Assembly: GCA_963843835.1 (NCBI GenBank)
Contig: CAWJMD010000004.1
Span: forward strand, 186,001 to 250,000
Origin: CAWJMD01 sp963843835
Lineage (GTDB): Bacteria > Actinomycetota > Actinomycetes > Actinomycetales > CAWJMD01
Direction: 5' to 3'
DNA length: 64,000 nucleotides
The position numbers and the translations under genes were made by a program. Of this stretch, positions 26,289 to 35,368 are shown in pieces. The notes beneath the pieces are model-generated. The model searched no databases. It was not told where the DNA came from and saw only the letters and a program-made list of their open reading frames with translations. Position 1 is the stretch's first letter. Every line of letters begins with the position of its first letter.

Positions 26289-27548
26289 ATGAGGATCCTG
26301 CTGGTGGGCGCCGGTGGCGTCGGAGACGCGTTCGTCCGCATCGCCTCACGGCGGGACTTCTTCGAGCTCTGCGTGGTGAGCGACTACGACCTCGCCAGGG
26401 CGGAGCGCTCGGTAGCGGCGGTGTCGGGCGGCGACGTGGACGGCGCGCGCTTCGTCGCGGCCCGGGTCGACGCCTCGGACGCGGCCTCGGTCGCCTCGCT
26501 CGCCCGAGAGCACGGCGCCACCCACGTGATGAACGCTGTCGACCCGCGCTTCGTGATGAGCGTCTTCACCGGTGCGAAGGACGCCGGCGCCGACTACCTC
26601 GACATGGCCATGTCGCTCAGCAAGCCGCACCCCGAAAGACCCCACGAGCTGCCGGGGCTCAAGCTCGGCGACGAGCAGTTCGCCGCGGCGCAGGAGTGGG
26701 AGCAGGCAGGGCGGCTGGCGCTCGTGGGGATCGGCGTCGAGCCGGGTCTGTCGGACGTGTTCGCCCGCTACGCCGCCGACCACCTCTTCAGCGAGATCGA
26801 CGAGCTCGGAACGCGGGACGGCTCGAACCTGGTGGTGGCCGGGGCGGACGGGGAGCCGTCCTTCGCGCCCTCCTTCTCGATCTGGACGACGATCGAGGAG
26901 TGCCTCAACCCGCCGGTCGTCTGGGAAGAGGGTCGCGAGTGGTTCACGACACCGCCGTTCAGTGAGCCGGAGGTCTTCGACTTCCCCGCGGGGATCGGAC
27001 CGGTGGAGTGCGTCAACGTCGAGCACGAGGAGGTGCTGCTGATGCCACGGTGGGTCCGGGCGCGGCGGGTCACCTTCAAGTACGGGCTGGGTGAGGAGTT
27101 CATCGCCGTCCTGAAGACGCTCCACGCCCTCGGCCTCGACCGGACCACCCCCGTGCCGGTCGACAGCAGCGGGGGACGGGTGGAGGTCTCGCCCCGCGAC
27201 CTGGTCGCGGCGTGCCTGCCCGACCCCGCCACCATCGGCGACCGCATGAGCGGCACCACGTGCGCCGGGTTGTGGGTGACGGGCACGGGCAAGAACGGCC
27301 ACCCGCGCGAGGTGTACCTCTACCACGCGGTCGACAACGCGTGGTCGATGGCGGAGTACGGCGCGCAGTGCGTGGTCTGGCAGACGGCGATCAACCCCGT
27401 CGTCGCCCTCGAGCTGCTCGCGTCGGGGGTCTGGTCGGGCGCAGGCGTCCTCGGCCCCGAGGCGTTCGACGCCGTCCCGTTCCTCGACCTGCTCAAGGGC
27501 GGCTACGACTCCCCGTGGGAGATGCAGGAGCGCACCACGGGGGCGTGA
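26289..27548 (+). CDS. Saccharopine dehydrogenase-family NAD(P)-binding protein
   Basis: 419 residues. Rossmann start ILLVGAGGVGDAFVRIASRR, then a saccharopine-dehydrogenase-like body with THVMNAVDPRFVMSVF, DYLDMAMSLSKPH and GIGVEPGLSDVFARYAADHL. Relatives act on saccharopine, carboxynorspermidine or homospermidine, all made by reductive or oxidative coupling of an amine and a carbonyl. Downstream of PotC by 37 bases with AAAGGTG before the ATG, so part of the polyamine operon. I infer oxidation or formation of an amine conjugate; the substrate is not evident. Confidence 0.75.
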   Translation: MRILLVGAGGVGDAFVRIASRRDFFELCVVSDYDLARAERSVAAVSGGDVDGARFVAARVDASDAASVASLAREHGATHVMNAVDPRFVMSVFTGAKDAGADYLDMAMSLSKPHPERPHELPGLKLGDEQFAAAQEWEQAGRLALVGIGVEPGLSDVFARYAADHLFSEIDELGTRDGSNLVVAGADGEPSFAPSFSIWTTIEECLNPPVVWEEGREWFTTPPFSEPEVFDFPAGIGPVECVNVEHEEVLLMPRWVRARRVTFKYGLGEEFIAVLKTLHALGLDRTTPVPVDSSGGRVEVSPRDLVAACLPDPATIGDRMSGTTCAGLWVTGTGKNGHPREVYLYHAVDNAWSMAEYGAQCVVWQTAINPVVALELLASGVWSGAGVLGPEAFDAVPFLDLLKGGYDSPWEMQERTTGA

Positions 27549-27555
27549 CGTCAGG

Positions 27556-28908
27556 TCAGCCGACCAGGGCCGCGAGCACCTTGTCGAACGACTCGGTGTG
27601 CCGGTCGACCTGGTGCGGCTCGGTGGTCGGTGCCATCAGCGCCATGTTGTGGAACGGGGTCAGCAGCAGGCCGTCGTTGAGCGCGGCCAGGTGCAGCAGC
27701 GTCTGGAGCTCGAAGTCGTCGGCGCCAGCTGCCTCGGCCCCGTCACGCGGTGGCGTGGGGGAGAAGGCGTACTCCGCGCGACCGCCCAGGCGGGTGACGT
27801 GCCAGGGCAGGCCGTGGGCGTCGATGCCGGACCGCACCCCCTCGGCCCACTGCTCCGCGAGCACCTCCATGTGCCCATGGGCCTCGGGTGTCAGCACCTC
27901 GGTGAGAGTGGCGCGGATCGCGGCCAGGGACAGGGCGTTCCCCGCCAGCGTGCCGCCGACCCCACCGAGGTCGACGTCCTCCAGGTCGATCTGCGCCATC
28001 GCCCGGTCCGCCAGCTCCTGGCTCATCCCGAACGCGCCACAGGGCACCCCGCCACCGATCGCCTTGCCGAGCGTGACGACGTCGGGCTGCAGCCCGTCGA
28101 GTGCGGTCATGCCCCCGGGACCGGCGCACAGGGTGTGGGTCTCGTCGAGGACCAGCAGGGCTCCGTAGGTGCGCGTCAGGTCGCGAAGAGCGTCGTGGTA
28201 ACCGGGCTCGGGCAGCACTATGCCGATGTTGGTCATCGCGGGTTCGGCCAGCACGCAGGCGATCTCACCGGTGGCGAGGGCACGCTCGAGTCCGTCGGCG
28301 TCGTTGAACGGCACGACCGCCGTGGTGAGGGCCGGATGAACCGCAGGACCGATGTTGCCCCGGCGCGGGACCACCTCCCCGTCGACGAGGTTCGCGAACG
28401 TCTCGTCGACGCTGCCGTGGTAGCAGTAGTCCATGACCAGCACCTTCGGCCGGCCGGTCAGGTGCCGCGCGTACCGCAGCACGTGGCGGTTCGCGTCCGT
28501 CGCGGAGAGCGTGAACTGCCACTGGGAGAGGCCGAACCGCCGGCTGAGCTCCTCCGCGGCGAGCGGTCCGTCGGTCGTCGGGAGCATCGTCGTGAGGCCC
28601 CGGCTGGCACGCTCGGCCACCGCGACGACCGTCGGAAGAGGGCTGTGGCCCGTCATCGCGCCCGTGTCGCCCAGGCAGAGGTCCGCGAAGTCCACCCCGT
28701 CCAGGCAGCTGAAGCGCGAGCCCTCGGCCTCGTCGACGCAGAGCGGGAAGGGCCCGGCCCACTTGGCCATCCAGCTCATCGGCACCCCGGCCGGCATGTG
28801 CCGTCGCGCTCGCTCGTGCGCGGTCGCGCACTGCGGGTGGCTGGCGGCGAACCGCTCGGACTCGGTCACCCGCATCTCACGGAGGCGGGTGGGCTCGACC
28901 CCGGTCAC
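27556..28908 (-). CDS. Class III aminotransferase (glutamate-1-semialdehyde aminomutase-like)
   Basis: 450 residues. Visible motifs: ARRHMPAGVPMSW, CLDGVDFADLCLGDTGAMTGHS, SATDANRHVLRYARHLTGRP, VLDETHTLCAGPGG and the PLP lysine in VVTLGKAIGGGVPCG (about residue 275). The order and spacing match aminotransferases close to HemL, but the genome context is GABA/polyamine breakdown, so it is probably a transaminase, not tetrapyrrole synthesis. GTG start at 28908 overlaps the gabT stop (GTGA). Convergent with the saccharopine-type gene, seven bases apart. Confidence 0.78.
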   Translation of the reverse strand: MTGVEPTRLREMRVTESERFAASHPQCATAHERARRHMPAGVPMSWMAKWAGPFPLCVDEAEGSRFSCLDGVDFADLCLGDTGAMTGHSPLPTVVAVAERASRGLTTMLPTTDGPLAAEELSRRFGLSQWQFTLSATDANRHVLRYARHLTGRPKVLVMDYCYHGSVDETFANLVDGEVVPRRGNIGPAVHPALTTAVVPFNDADGLERALATGEIACVLAEPAMTNIGIVLPEPGYHDALRDLTRTYGALLVLDETHTLCAGPGGMTALDGLQPDVVTLGKAIGGGVPCGAFGMSQELADRAMAQIDLEDVDLGGVGGTLAGNALSLAAIRATLTEVLTPEAHGHMEVLAEQWAEGVRSGIDAHGLPWHVTRLGGRAEYAFSPTPPRDGAEAAGADDFELQTLLHLAALNDGLLLTPFHNMALMAPTTEPHQVDRHTESFDKVLAALVG

Positions 28909-30251
28909 GTGACCAGCACCTCGTCCATCGCGGTCTGCAGCACGTCCAGGCCCTCGGCGAGCTGGTCGTCGGTGATGACCATCGGGGGCAGGAGCCGGAT
29001 CACGTTGCCGAACGTGCCGCAGGTGAGGGTCAGGACGCCGGCGGCGTGGCACCTGGCGGCGATGGCTGCGGTGGACACCGCGTCGGGAGTGAGCCCGTCG
29101 TCACCGACCAGCTCCACCGCCAGCATCGCGCCGCGGCCGCGCACGTCGCCGATGCCCGGATGCCGACCCTGGGCGTCGCGCAGCCGCTCGATCACCATCC
29201 CCTCGATCTCGCGTGCTCGGGCGAGCAGGCCCTCCTCCTCGTACACGGCGAGGGCCGCCAGCGCCGCGGCGCAGGCCACGGGGTTGCCGCCGTAGGTGCC
29301 GCCCAGGCCGCCTGGGTGCACGCTGTCCATCACGGCGGCCCGGCCCGTCACCGCAGCCAGGGGCAGTCCGGCGGCGATGCCCTTGGCCGTCGTCACCAGG
29401 TCGGGGACGACACCCTCGTGGTCGGAGGCGAACCAGTCGCCGGTGCGTCCGAACCCGGTCTGGATCTCGTCGGCCACCAGCAGCGCCCCGTTGGCGGTGC
29501 ACCACCGGTGGAGCGCCGGGAGGAACCCCGGGGCCGGGACGACGAAGCCGCCCTCGCCCTGGATGGGCTCGATCACCACGGCGGCCACCTGGTCGGCACC
29601 GACCTGCTTCTCGACCAGCCCCAGTGCCCTGGCCGCCGACTGCGCCCCGGTCATTCCCTGCGGGTCGCGGAAGGGGTACGACATGGGGACGCGGTAGACC
29701 TCGCCCGCGAACGGTCCGAAGCCCTTCTTGTACGGCATCACCTTCGACGTCATCGCCATCGTCAGGTTCGTCCGTCCGTGGTAGCCGTGGTCGAAGACGA
29801 CCACGGCGTCGCGTCCGGTGGCGGTCCGTGCGATCTTGACGGCGTTCTCGACGGCCTCCGCGCCGGAGTTGAGCAGCACCGAGCGCTTCTCGTGGTCGCC
29901 CGGGGTCAGCTGCGCGAGCGCCTCGCAGACCTGGAGGTACTGCTCGTAGGGCGAGACCATGAAGCAGGTGTGGGCGAACGCAGCCACCTGCTCCTGCACC
30001 GCGGCGACCACCCGAGGGTGTGCGTGGCCCACGCCGGTGACGGCGATGCCCGATCCCAGGTCGATGAGTACGTTGCCGTCGACGTCGGTCAACAGGGCGC
30101 CCGAGCCGTGGTCGACCCAGGCCCCCAGCATGGTGCTGATCCCGTTCGCCACGGCGGACCGCTGCCGGGCGGTGAGCGCCTGGGAGCGGGGTCCCGGCAG
30201 GTCGGTGACCAGGCGTCCGTGCCGGGTCGGGGTGCTGATTACGTCGCTCAT
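28905..30251 (-). CDS. gabT: 4-aminobutyrate--2-oxoglutarate aminotransferase
   Basis: 448 residues. N-terminal NGISTMLGAWVDHGSGALLTD style, LLNSGAEAVENAVKIAR, VFDHGYHGRTNLTMAMTSK, VVIEPIQGEGGFVVP, ADEIQTGFGRTGDWFA and PLP lysine in LVTTAKGIAAGLPLAAV (about residue 285), all typical of GabT. Converts GABA to succinate semialdehyde. ATG start at 30251. Divergent from gabD across a 154-base gap, matching successive pathway steps. Confidence 0.92.
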   Translation of the reverse strand: MSDVISTPTRHGRLVTDLPGPRSQALTARQRSAVANGISTMLGAWVDHGSGALLTDVDGNVLIDLGSGIAVTGVGHAHPRVVAAVQEQVAAFAHTCFMVSPYEQYLQVCEALAQLTPGDHEKRSVLLNSGAEAVENAVKIARTATGRDAVVVFDHGYHGRTNLTMAMTSKVMPYKKGFGPFAGEVYRVPMSYPFRDPQGMTGAQSAARALGLVEKQVGADQVAAVVIEPIQGEGGFVVPAPGFLPALHRWCTANGALLVADEIQTGFGRTGDWFASDHEGVVPDLVTTAKGIAAGLPLAAVTGRAAVMDSVHPGGLGGTYGGNPVACAAALAALAVYEEEGLLARAREIEGMVIERLRDAQGRHPGIGDVRGRGAMLAVELVGDDGLTPDAVSTAAIAARCHAAGVLTLTCGTFGNVIRLLPPMVITDDQLAEGLDVLQTAMDEVLVT

Positions 30252-30405
30252 GGCGCCAGGGTAGGCCGGAACGGGCGCTGGGGGCAGTCCTGGACGACGG
30301 AATTCGTTTCCACCCCGCTAGCGCCCCGGCCCCGGCTGGAGTTGAATGGTGCGCCACGGGGCCGTCCGGTCGGCCCCGCAGGCTGCGAGGAGGACTGAGC
30401 GGGCG
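30252..30405. promoter_or_regulatory. Divergent gabT / gabD intergenic region
   Basis: 154 bases with both promoters expected. A short AT-richer patch, GACGGAATTCGTTTCC, lies at about 30296-30311; GAGTTGAATGG at about 30340 may belong to the rightward promoter. GAGGAGG lies 13-20 bases upstream of the gabD ATG. No further motif is clear. Confidence 0.35.
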
Positions 30406-31872
30406 ATGGCCGTCACCGAACGCGAGCAGAAGGTCGTCGAGGCGGTACCCACCGGGCTCCTCATCGGCGGGTCGTGGCGCGAGGCGACGGGCGGGCGGCG
30501 CCTCGACGTCCAGGACCCCTCCACGGGCGACGTCATCGCGACCGTCGCCGACGCCTCACCCGCCGACGGAGTCGCGGCCCTCGACGCCGCGGTGGCGGCG
30601 CAGGCCGACTGGGCGTCGACCCCACCCCGGGACCGGGGGGAGATCCTGCGCAGGGCGTTCGAGCTGATCACCGGGCGGGCCGACGAGCTGGCGCTCCTGA
30701 TGACCCTGGAGATGGGCAAGCCCGTCGCCGAGTCGAAGGCCGAGATCACCTACGCGGCCGAGTTCTTCCGCTGGTTCTCGGAGGAGGCGGTGCGCATCGC
30801 GGGACGCTGGTCGGTCGCGCCGAACGGGGCCAGCCGGCTGCTGACGATGAAGCAGCCGGTGGGGCCCTGCCTGTTCATCACGCCCTGGAACTTCCCGATG
30901 GCGATGGGCACCCGCAAGATCGGTCCGGCCGTCGCGGCCGGCTGCACGATGGTCGTCAAGCCCGCCTCGCTCACGCCGCTCTCGATGTTCGCGCTCGCCG
31001 ACCTGCTGTCGGAGGCAGGGCTCCCCGACGGGGTGCTCAACGTGGTGACCACGTCGAGCACGGGCGACGTGATGGAGCCGCTGATCCGGGACCGGCGACT
31101 GCGGAAGCTGTCGTTCACCGGCTCGACGGAGGTCGGGCGCAAGCTCGTCGAGCAGTCGGCCGAGCAGCTGCTGCGCGTCTCGATGGAGCTCGGCGGCAAC
31201 GCGCCCTTCGTGGTGTTTGGGGACGCGGACGTCGACGCCGCCGTCGAGGGCGCCATGCTGGCCAAGATGCGCAACACCGGTGAGGCGTGCACGGCCGCGA
31301 ACCGGTTCCTCGTGCACGAGAGCGTCGCCGACGAGTTCACCTCGCGGCTCGCGGACCGGATGGGCGGGCTGCAGGTCGGCCGTGGCAGCGAGGAGGGTAC
31401 GAAGGTGGGTCCCCTGGTCGACTCGGCGACCCGCGACAAGGTGAGCGACCTCGTCGACGACGCCCGCGACCGCGGCGCCACGGCGGTGTGTGGCGGCTCG
31501 GCGGTGGACGGCCCGGGCTACTTCTACCCACCGACCGTGCTCGCGAGCGTGCCCGCGGACGCCCGCATCCTTCGTGAGGAGGTCTTCGGCCCGGTCGCGC
31601 CGGTCGTCACCTTCACCACCGACGACGAGGCTGTCGAGGCGGCGAACGACACCGAGTTCGGGCTCGTGGCCTACGTCTTCACCCGCGACCTGAACCGCGC
31701 GCTGCGGGTGGTCGAGCGGCTCGAGACCGGCATGGTCGGGCTGAACGCTGGTGTGGTGTCGAACCCGGCGGCGCCGTTCGGCGGCGTCAAGCACAGCGGC
31801 TTCGGCCGCGAGGGCGGCGCCGAGGGCATCGACGAGTACCTGGAGACGAAGTACGTGGGCATCAGCCTGTGA
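30406..31872 (+). CDS. gabD: NAD(P)-dependent succinate-semialdehyde dehydrogenase
   Basis: 488 residues. ALDH signature elements: FITPWNFPMAMGTRKIGPAV, base Glu in VSMELGGNAPFVVF, catalytic Cys in NTGEACTAANRFLVH, and the SSADH-type ending VKHSGFGREGGAEGIDEYL. Oxidises succinate semialdehyde to succinate for the TCA cycle. ATG 30406 chosen for match to the family N-terminus. Overlaps the agmatinase start by GTGA. Confidence 0.92.
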   Translation: MAVTEREQKVVEAVPTGLLIGGSWREATGGRRLDVQDPSTGDVIATVADASPADGVAALDAAVAAQADWASTPPRDRGEILRRAFELITGRADELALLMTLEMGKPVAESKAEITYAAEFFRWFSEEAVRIAGRWSVAPNGASRLLTMKQPVGPCLFITPWNFPMAMGTRKIGPAVAAGCTMVVKPASLTPLSMFALADLLSEAGLPDGVLNVVTTSSTGDVMEPLIRDRRLRKLSFTGSTEVGRKLVEQSAEQLLRVSMELGGNAPFVVFGDADVDAAVEGAMLAKMRNTGEACTAANRFLVHESVADEFTSRLADRMGGLQVGRGSEEGTKVGPLVDSATRDKVSDLVDDARDRGATAVCGGSAVDGPGYFYPPTVLASVPADARILREEVFGPVAPVVTFTTDDEAVEAANDTEFGLVAYVFTRDLNRALRVVERLETGMVGLNAGVVSNPAAPFGGVKHSGFGREGGAEGIDEYLETKYVGISL

Positions 31873-32882
31873 CCAGGTACGGGTCCCAGTTCGGCCCGGA
31901 CTTCACCTTCCTGGGTGTGCCGAAGGCTGACCTCGACGAGCCGCAGTCCTTCGCTGACGCCGACATCGTGGTGGTCGGTGCGCCGTTCGACGGCGGCACG
32001 TCGCACCGTCCGGGCACGCGCTTCGGCCCGCAGGCGATCCGTGGCACGGACTACCTGGCCCACGACGGGTCGCGTCCGCACCTCGCCCTGCGCACGGACG
32101 CCCTGCGAGATCTCGTCGTGGTCGACGCCGGCGACGTCGAGATGCCTCCCGGCGACATCGAGTCCGCCCTGGGTGCGCTGCGGCGGGCCGTGGCCCGCGT
32201 GGCCGGTTCGGGCGCCGTCCCGGTCGTCCTCGGCGGCGACCACTCGATCACGTACGGCGCGGCCAGCGGTGTGGCGGACGCCCACGGCCAGGGTCGGATC
32301 TCGATGATCCACTTCGACGCGCACGCCGACACCGGTGACATCGAGTTCGGCTCGCTGTGGGGCCACGGTCAGCCGATGCGTCGCCTGATCGAGTCGGGCG
32401 CGCTGCGCGGCGACCGGTTCCTCCAGGTCGGGCTGCGGGGCTACTGGCCGCCCCCCGAGGTGCTGTCGTGGATGGCCGAGCAGCGGATGCGCTCGTACGA
32501 GATGACCGAGATCGGTCGCCGGGGGCTGGAGGCGTGCCTGAGCGAGGCCTTCGAGATCGCCCTCGACGGCTGCGACCGCGTCTACCTCTCCGTCGACATC
32601 GACGTCGCCGACCCCGCTCACGCGCCGGGGACGGGCACGCCCGAGCCGGGGGGTCTGACGGCCAGGGAGCTGCTCGACGCGGTCCGCAGGATCGCCCTCG
32701 AGCTGCCGGTGGTCGCCGTGGACGTGGTCGAGGTGTCGCCGCCGTACGACCACGCCGACATTACGGCTGCCCTGGCGAACCGGGTCGTCCTGGAGACGCT
32801 CTCGGCGATGGCCCGGCGTCGTCAGGACGCTCGGGAGGGAACCCGGTGGGACCCGGACCGGCCTCTGCTGGACGGTCGCTGA
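31869..32882 (+). CDS. speB: Agmatinase (ureohydrolase family)
   Basis: 337 residues. Dinuclear manganese motifs: LGGDHSITYG, HFDAHADTG and SVDIDVADPAHAPGTGTPEP, as in agmatinase/guanidinobutyrase. Also GAPFDGGTSHRPGTRFGP near the start. Agmatine -> putrescine + urea is the expected reaction because every later step to succinate lies in this locus; guanidinobutyrase (giving GABA directly) is a real alternative since the gene is fused transcriptionally to gabD. GTG start at 31869 in the gabD stop. Confidence 0.85.
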   Translation: MTRYGSQFGPDFTFLGVPKADLDEPQSFADADIVVVGAPFDGGTSHRPGTRFGPQAIRGTDYLAHDGSRPHLALRTDALRDLVVVDAGDVEMPPGDIESALGALRRAVARVAGSGAVPVVLGGDHSITYGAASGVADAHGQGRISMIHFDAHADTGDIEFGSLWGHGQPMRRLIESGALRGDRFLQVGLRGYWPPPEVLSWMAEQRMRSYEMTEIGRRGLEACLSEAFEIALDGCDRVYLSVDIDVADPAHAPGTGTPEPGGLTARELLDAVRRIALELPVVAVDVVEVSPPYDHADITAALANRVVLETLSAMARRRQDAREGTRWDPDRPLLDGR

Positions 32883-32961
32883 CAGCTGGCCACCTGGCCC
32901 TGGTGGCTGGTCCTTGTTTCAGCCAGTATGTCGGGATTGCACCTCAATGCCGAGGAGACCC

Positions 32962-35352
32962 GTGGCAAACCTGACGGACCCGAGCCAGAGCACGCTGCCG
33001 CAGGATGGGACGTGCGATGAGCGCGTGCCCCTTCCCGGTACCGGCTGGTCGGCGTGGGGCAGCGCCATCCTCCGGTCGGCCGGGTTCCCCGTCACCGGGC
33101 TCGAGCTGCTGTCGGCACGGTCGCTGGCCGACGCCGCCGACGCCTTCGGGCGGGGTGAGCTCAGTCGTGCCGAGTACGACGCCGCGTTCGACTCCGCCGC
33201 AGCCGATCTGGGCCAGGCGGTGGTGCAGATCGCGCAGGATCCGCGTTTCCGGGCCGCCCTGACCTGGCAGAACCCGGGGGCGCTCGAGGCGGCTACCGCG
33301 ATCGTGCGGGACGGCCCGGACGCGCGACGCACCGAGCGCCGCCGGCGCCGTGAGGAGGTCGTCGCGAAGTACTGGCAGAGGTACTGCGGCAAGAACGACT
33401 CCGTCGGCTTCTTCGGGCCGTTCAGCTGGGCTCGGTGCGACGACTCGCCCGAGGCGGTGCGCGCGAGTCCGGGACCGGATCTCGTCCGGTGGCAGGAGGT
33501 CTTCTTCGAGCGCTGGGCGCTCGTCGCGCTGGCGCGGGCGGTGGAGAGGGACCCCGCGACGCGGAGGTGGCTCCCGGTCGCGCTGCAGCCGCACCTGACG
33601 CTGGACGGCGCGACGCTGCTCGACCCGAAGGCCGAGCCGCGGGAGATGTCGTCGGCCGCGGTCGCGCTGCTACGCCACTGTGACGGCGCGGGTCGTGCGC
33701 ACGACATCGCCGAACGAGCGGTGGCGGCCGGCGCTTTCCGTCGGATCGACGACGCACTCGCGCAGCTCGAGGAGCTGCGTTCCTCCGAGGTCGTGACCTG
33801 GGGGATCGACCTTCCCTACGACCTCGGCGCGGAGGAGGAGCTCGTCCGACGCCTGGGGGCGATCGACGACGGGGCAGCCAGGCAGCGGGCGTTCGGGATG
33901 CTCGGCGAGCTGCGCTCGGCCCGGGAGGAGGTGGCCGCAGCCGACCACGACGGACTGCCCGCCGCCATCGCGTCGCTGGAGGAGCGCTTCGAGGCCGTCA
34001 CCGGCCAACCTCCCCGGCACAGCCCGGGCGAGACCTACGCCGGTCGCACCGTCGTGCACGTCGACGCGGTGCGCGACGTCGAGGTGACGATCGGTGCACC
34101 CGTGCTGGCACGTCTGGCCGCCCTGGAGCCGCTGATGCGCTCGAGCCGCTGGCTGACGAGCCGCCTCGCGGAGGAGTTCACCGGCCTGGCCGACAGCGTC
34201 TACGACGAGGTGGTCGCCTTGCAGGGCAGCGACGAGATCCCTTTCGCCGAGCTGTGGTTCCCGATGCTCGAGGACGTGGTGGCCACGTCGACCCACTCGG
34301 GCGGCGTCGTCGCGGAGTTCGTCCGCCGGTGGGACCGGATCCTCGACATCGGCGAGCCGGACCCCTCGGTCGTGCGCGTGGACAGGACGGCGACCGAGCT
34401 GAACGCTGCGGTTGACCGGGAGATGCCGGCCGACGGCCCCGGTTGGGCCGGGGCGCGCATCCACAGCCCGGACGTCCACGTCTGCGCGGCCGGGCCGGAG
34501 GCGCTCGCACGTGGGGAGTTCTCGGTCGTGCTCGGTGAGATCCACCTCGGTTGGGCAGCCTTCGACACTGACTTCTTCCGCCTGGGTCACGACGACCCGG
34601 AGTCGCTGGCCCGTGCCTGGCGCCGCGACGTCCCGACCGGGGTCGTGCGTCAGCTGAACCCCGACGGCTGGCCGCGCAACTGCGCACGCAACGCGGAGTG
34701 GATGACCCATCCGGAGGACGTGCAGCTCGCGTTCGCGCCAGGCGCGGGCGTGCGGCACGACAGGCTCCTGCCGGTCACCTCGCTCATCGTGCGACGCACC
34801 CCGGCCGGTCTTGAGGTCTCGGCCCCAGACGGCCGCTCGTGGTCGGTCGTGGAGATGTTCGCGGGCATGCTCGGCATCTCGGCCTTCGACTCGTGGAAGC
34901 TTGCGGGTCAGCGCGCGTACACGCCGCGCGTGGTCGTGGACGACGTCGTGGTGCTGCGGCGGACGTGGCGGTCCACCGTCGCCGGCACGGGGCTCGCCGA
35001 CGCGGTAGGCGAGCGCGAGCGGTACCTCGCGGTACGCGACTGGGCCGAGCGCCTGCACCTGCCTGACCGCGTGTTCGTGCGTCTCGCGACCGAGCTGAAG
35101 CCCTGCTACGTCGATCTCACGTCCCCGGTGTTCAGCCGGATCCTGTGCAACCTGGTGCGCGGGGCTCGCCAGCGCGTGGACGACGCGGTCGAGGTCGTGG
35201 TGACCGAGATGCTCCCGGACGCCGGGGACGCGTGGCTGACCGACGCCGAGGGGCGCACGTACTGCTCGGAGTTCAGGCTCCAGCTCGTGGACCCGTTCAC
35301 GGCACCGGACCCGAGTCGGGCCCAGCAGGCCAGCGCGGCCTCGGTTCGGTGA
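32962..35352 (+). CDS. LanB-like protein 1 (lantibiotic dehydratase N-terminal/glutamylation domain only)
   Basis: 796 residues. Recognised by EEVVAKYWQRYCGKNDSVGF and FFGPFSW (about residues 130-155), YAGRTVVHVDAVRD in mid-protein, and the C-terminal VTEMLPDAGDAWLTDAEG, as in the tRNA-dependent glutamylation domain of class I lanthipeptide dehydratases. Full LanB enzymes are about 1000 residues with a C-terminal elimination domain; that part is absent, as in split LanBs and PEARL aminoacyl-tRNA ligases. Start GTG 32962 has GAGGAG four bases upstream; ATG 32947 is possible. A clear paralogue of the 55496-57850 product. Convergent with the NRPS operon; no precursor peptide is adjacent. Confidence 0.8.
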   Translation: MANLTDPSQSTLPQDGTCDERVPLPGTGWSAWGSAILRSAGFPVTGLELLSARSLADAADAFGRGELSRAEYDAAFDSAAADLGQAVVQIAQDPRFRAALTWQNPGALEAATAIVRDGPDARRTERRRRREEVVAKYWQRYCGKNDSVGFFGPFSWARCDDSPEAVRASPGPDLVRWQEVFFERWALVALARAVERDPATRRWLPVALQPHLTLDGATLLDPKAEPREMSSAAVALLRHCDGAGRAHDIAERAVAAGAFRRIDDALAQLEELRSSEVVTWGIDLPYDLGAEEELVRRLGAIDDGAARQRAFGMLGELRSAREEVAAADHDGLPAAIASLEERFEAVTGQPPRHSPGETYAGRTVVHVDAVRDVEVTIGAPVLARLAALEPLMRSSRWLTSRLAEEFTGLADSVYDEVVALQGSDEIPFAELWFPMLEDVVATSTHSGGVVAEFVRRWDRILDIGEPDPSVVRVDRTATELNAAVDREMPADGPGWAGARIHSPDVHVCAAGPEALARGEFSVVLGEIHLGWAAFDTDFFRLGHDDPESLARAWRRDVPTGVVRQLNPDGWPRNCARNAEWMTHPEDVQLAFAPGAGVRHDRLLPVTSLIVRRTPAGLEVSAPDGRSWSVVEMFAGMLGISAFDSWKLAGQRAYTPRVVVDDVVVLRRTWRSTVAGTGLADAVGERERYLAVRDWAERLHLPDRVFVRLATELKPCYVDLTSPVFSRILCNLVRGARQRVDDAVEVVVTEMLPDAGDAWLTDAEGRTYCSEFRLQLVDPFTAPDPSRAQQASAASVR

Positions 35353-35368
35353 GTCGCCCCTTCCCGGC

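Noticed and set aside
27556..28908. hemL (glutamate-1-semialdehyde aminomutase) for heme synthesis
   Set aside because: No other tetrapyrrole genes; it overlaps gabT in a GABA/polyamine locus, so a transaminase role is more likely.
32914..32961. Upstream TTG or ATG start for LanB-like protein 1
   Set aside because: GTG 32962 has GAGGAG four bases before it; upstream residues have no counterpart in the paralogue. ATG 32947 cannot be fully excluded.
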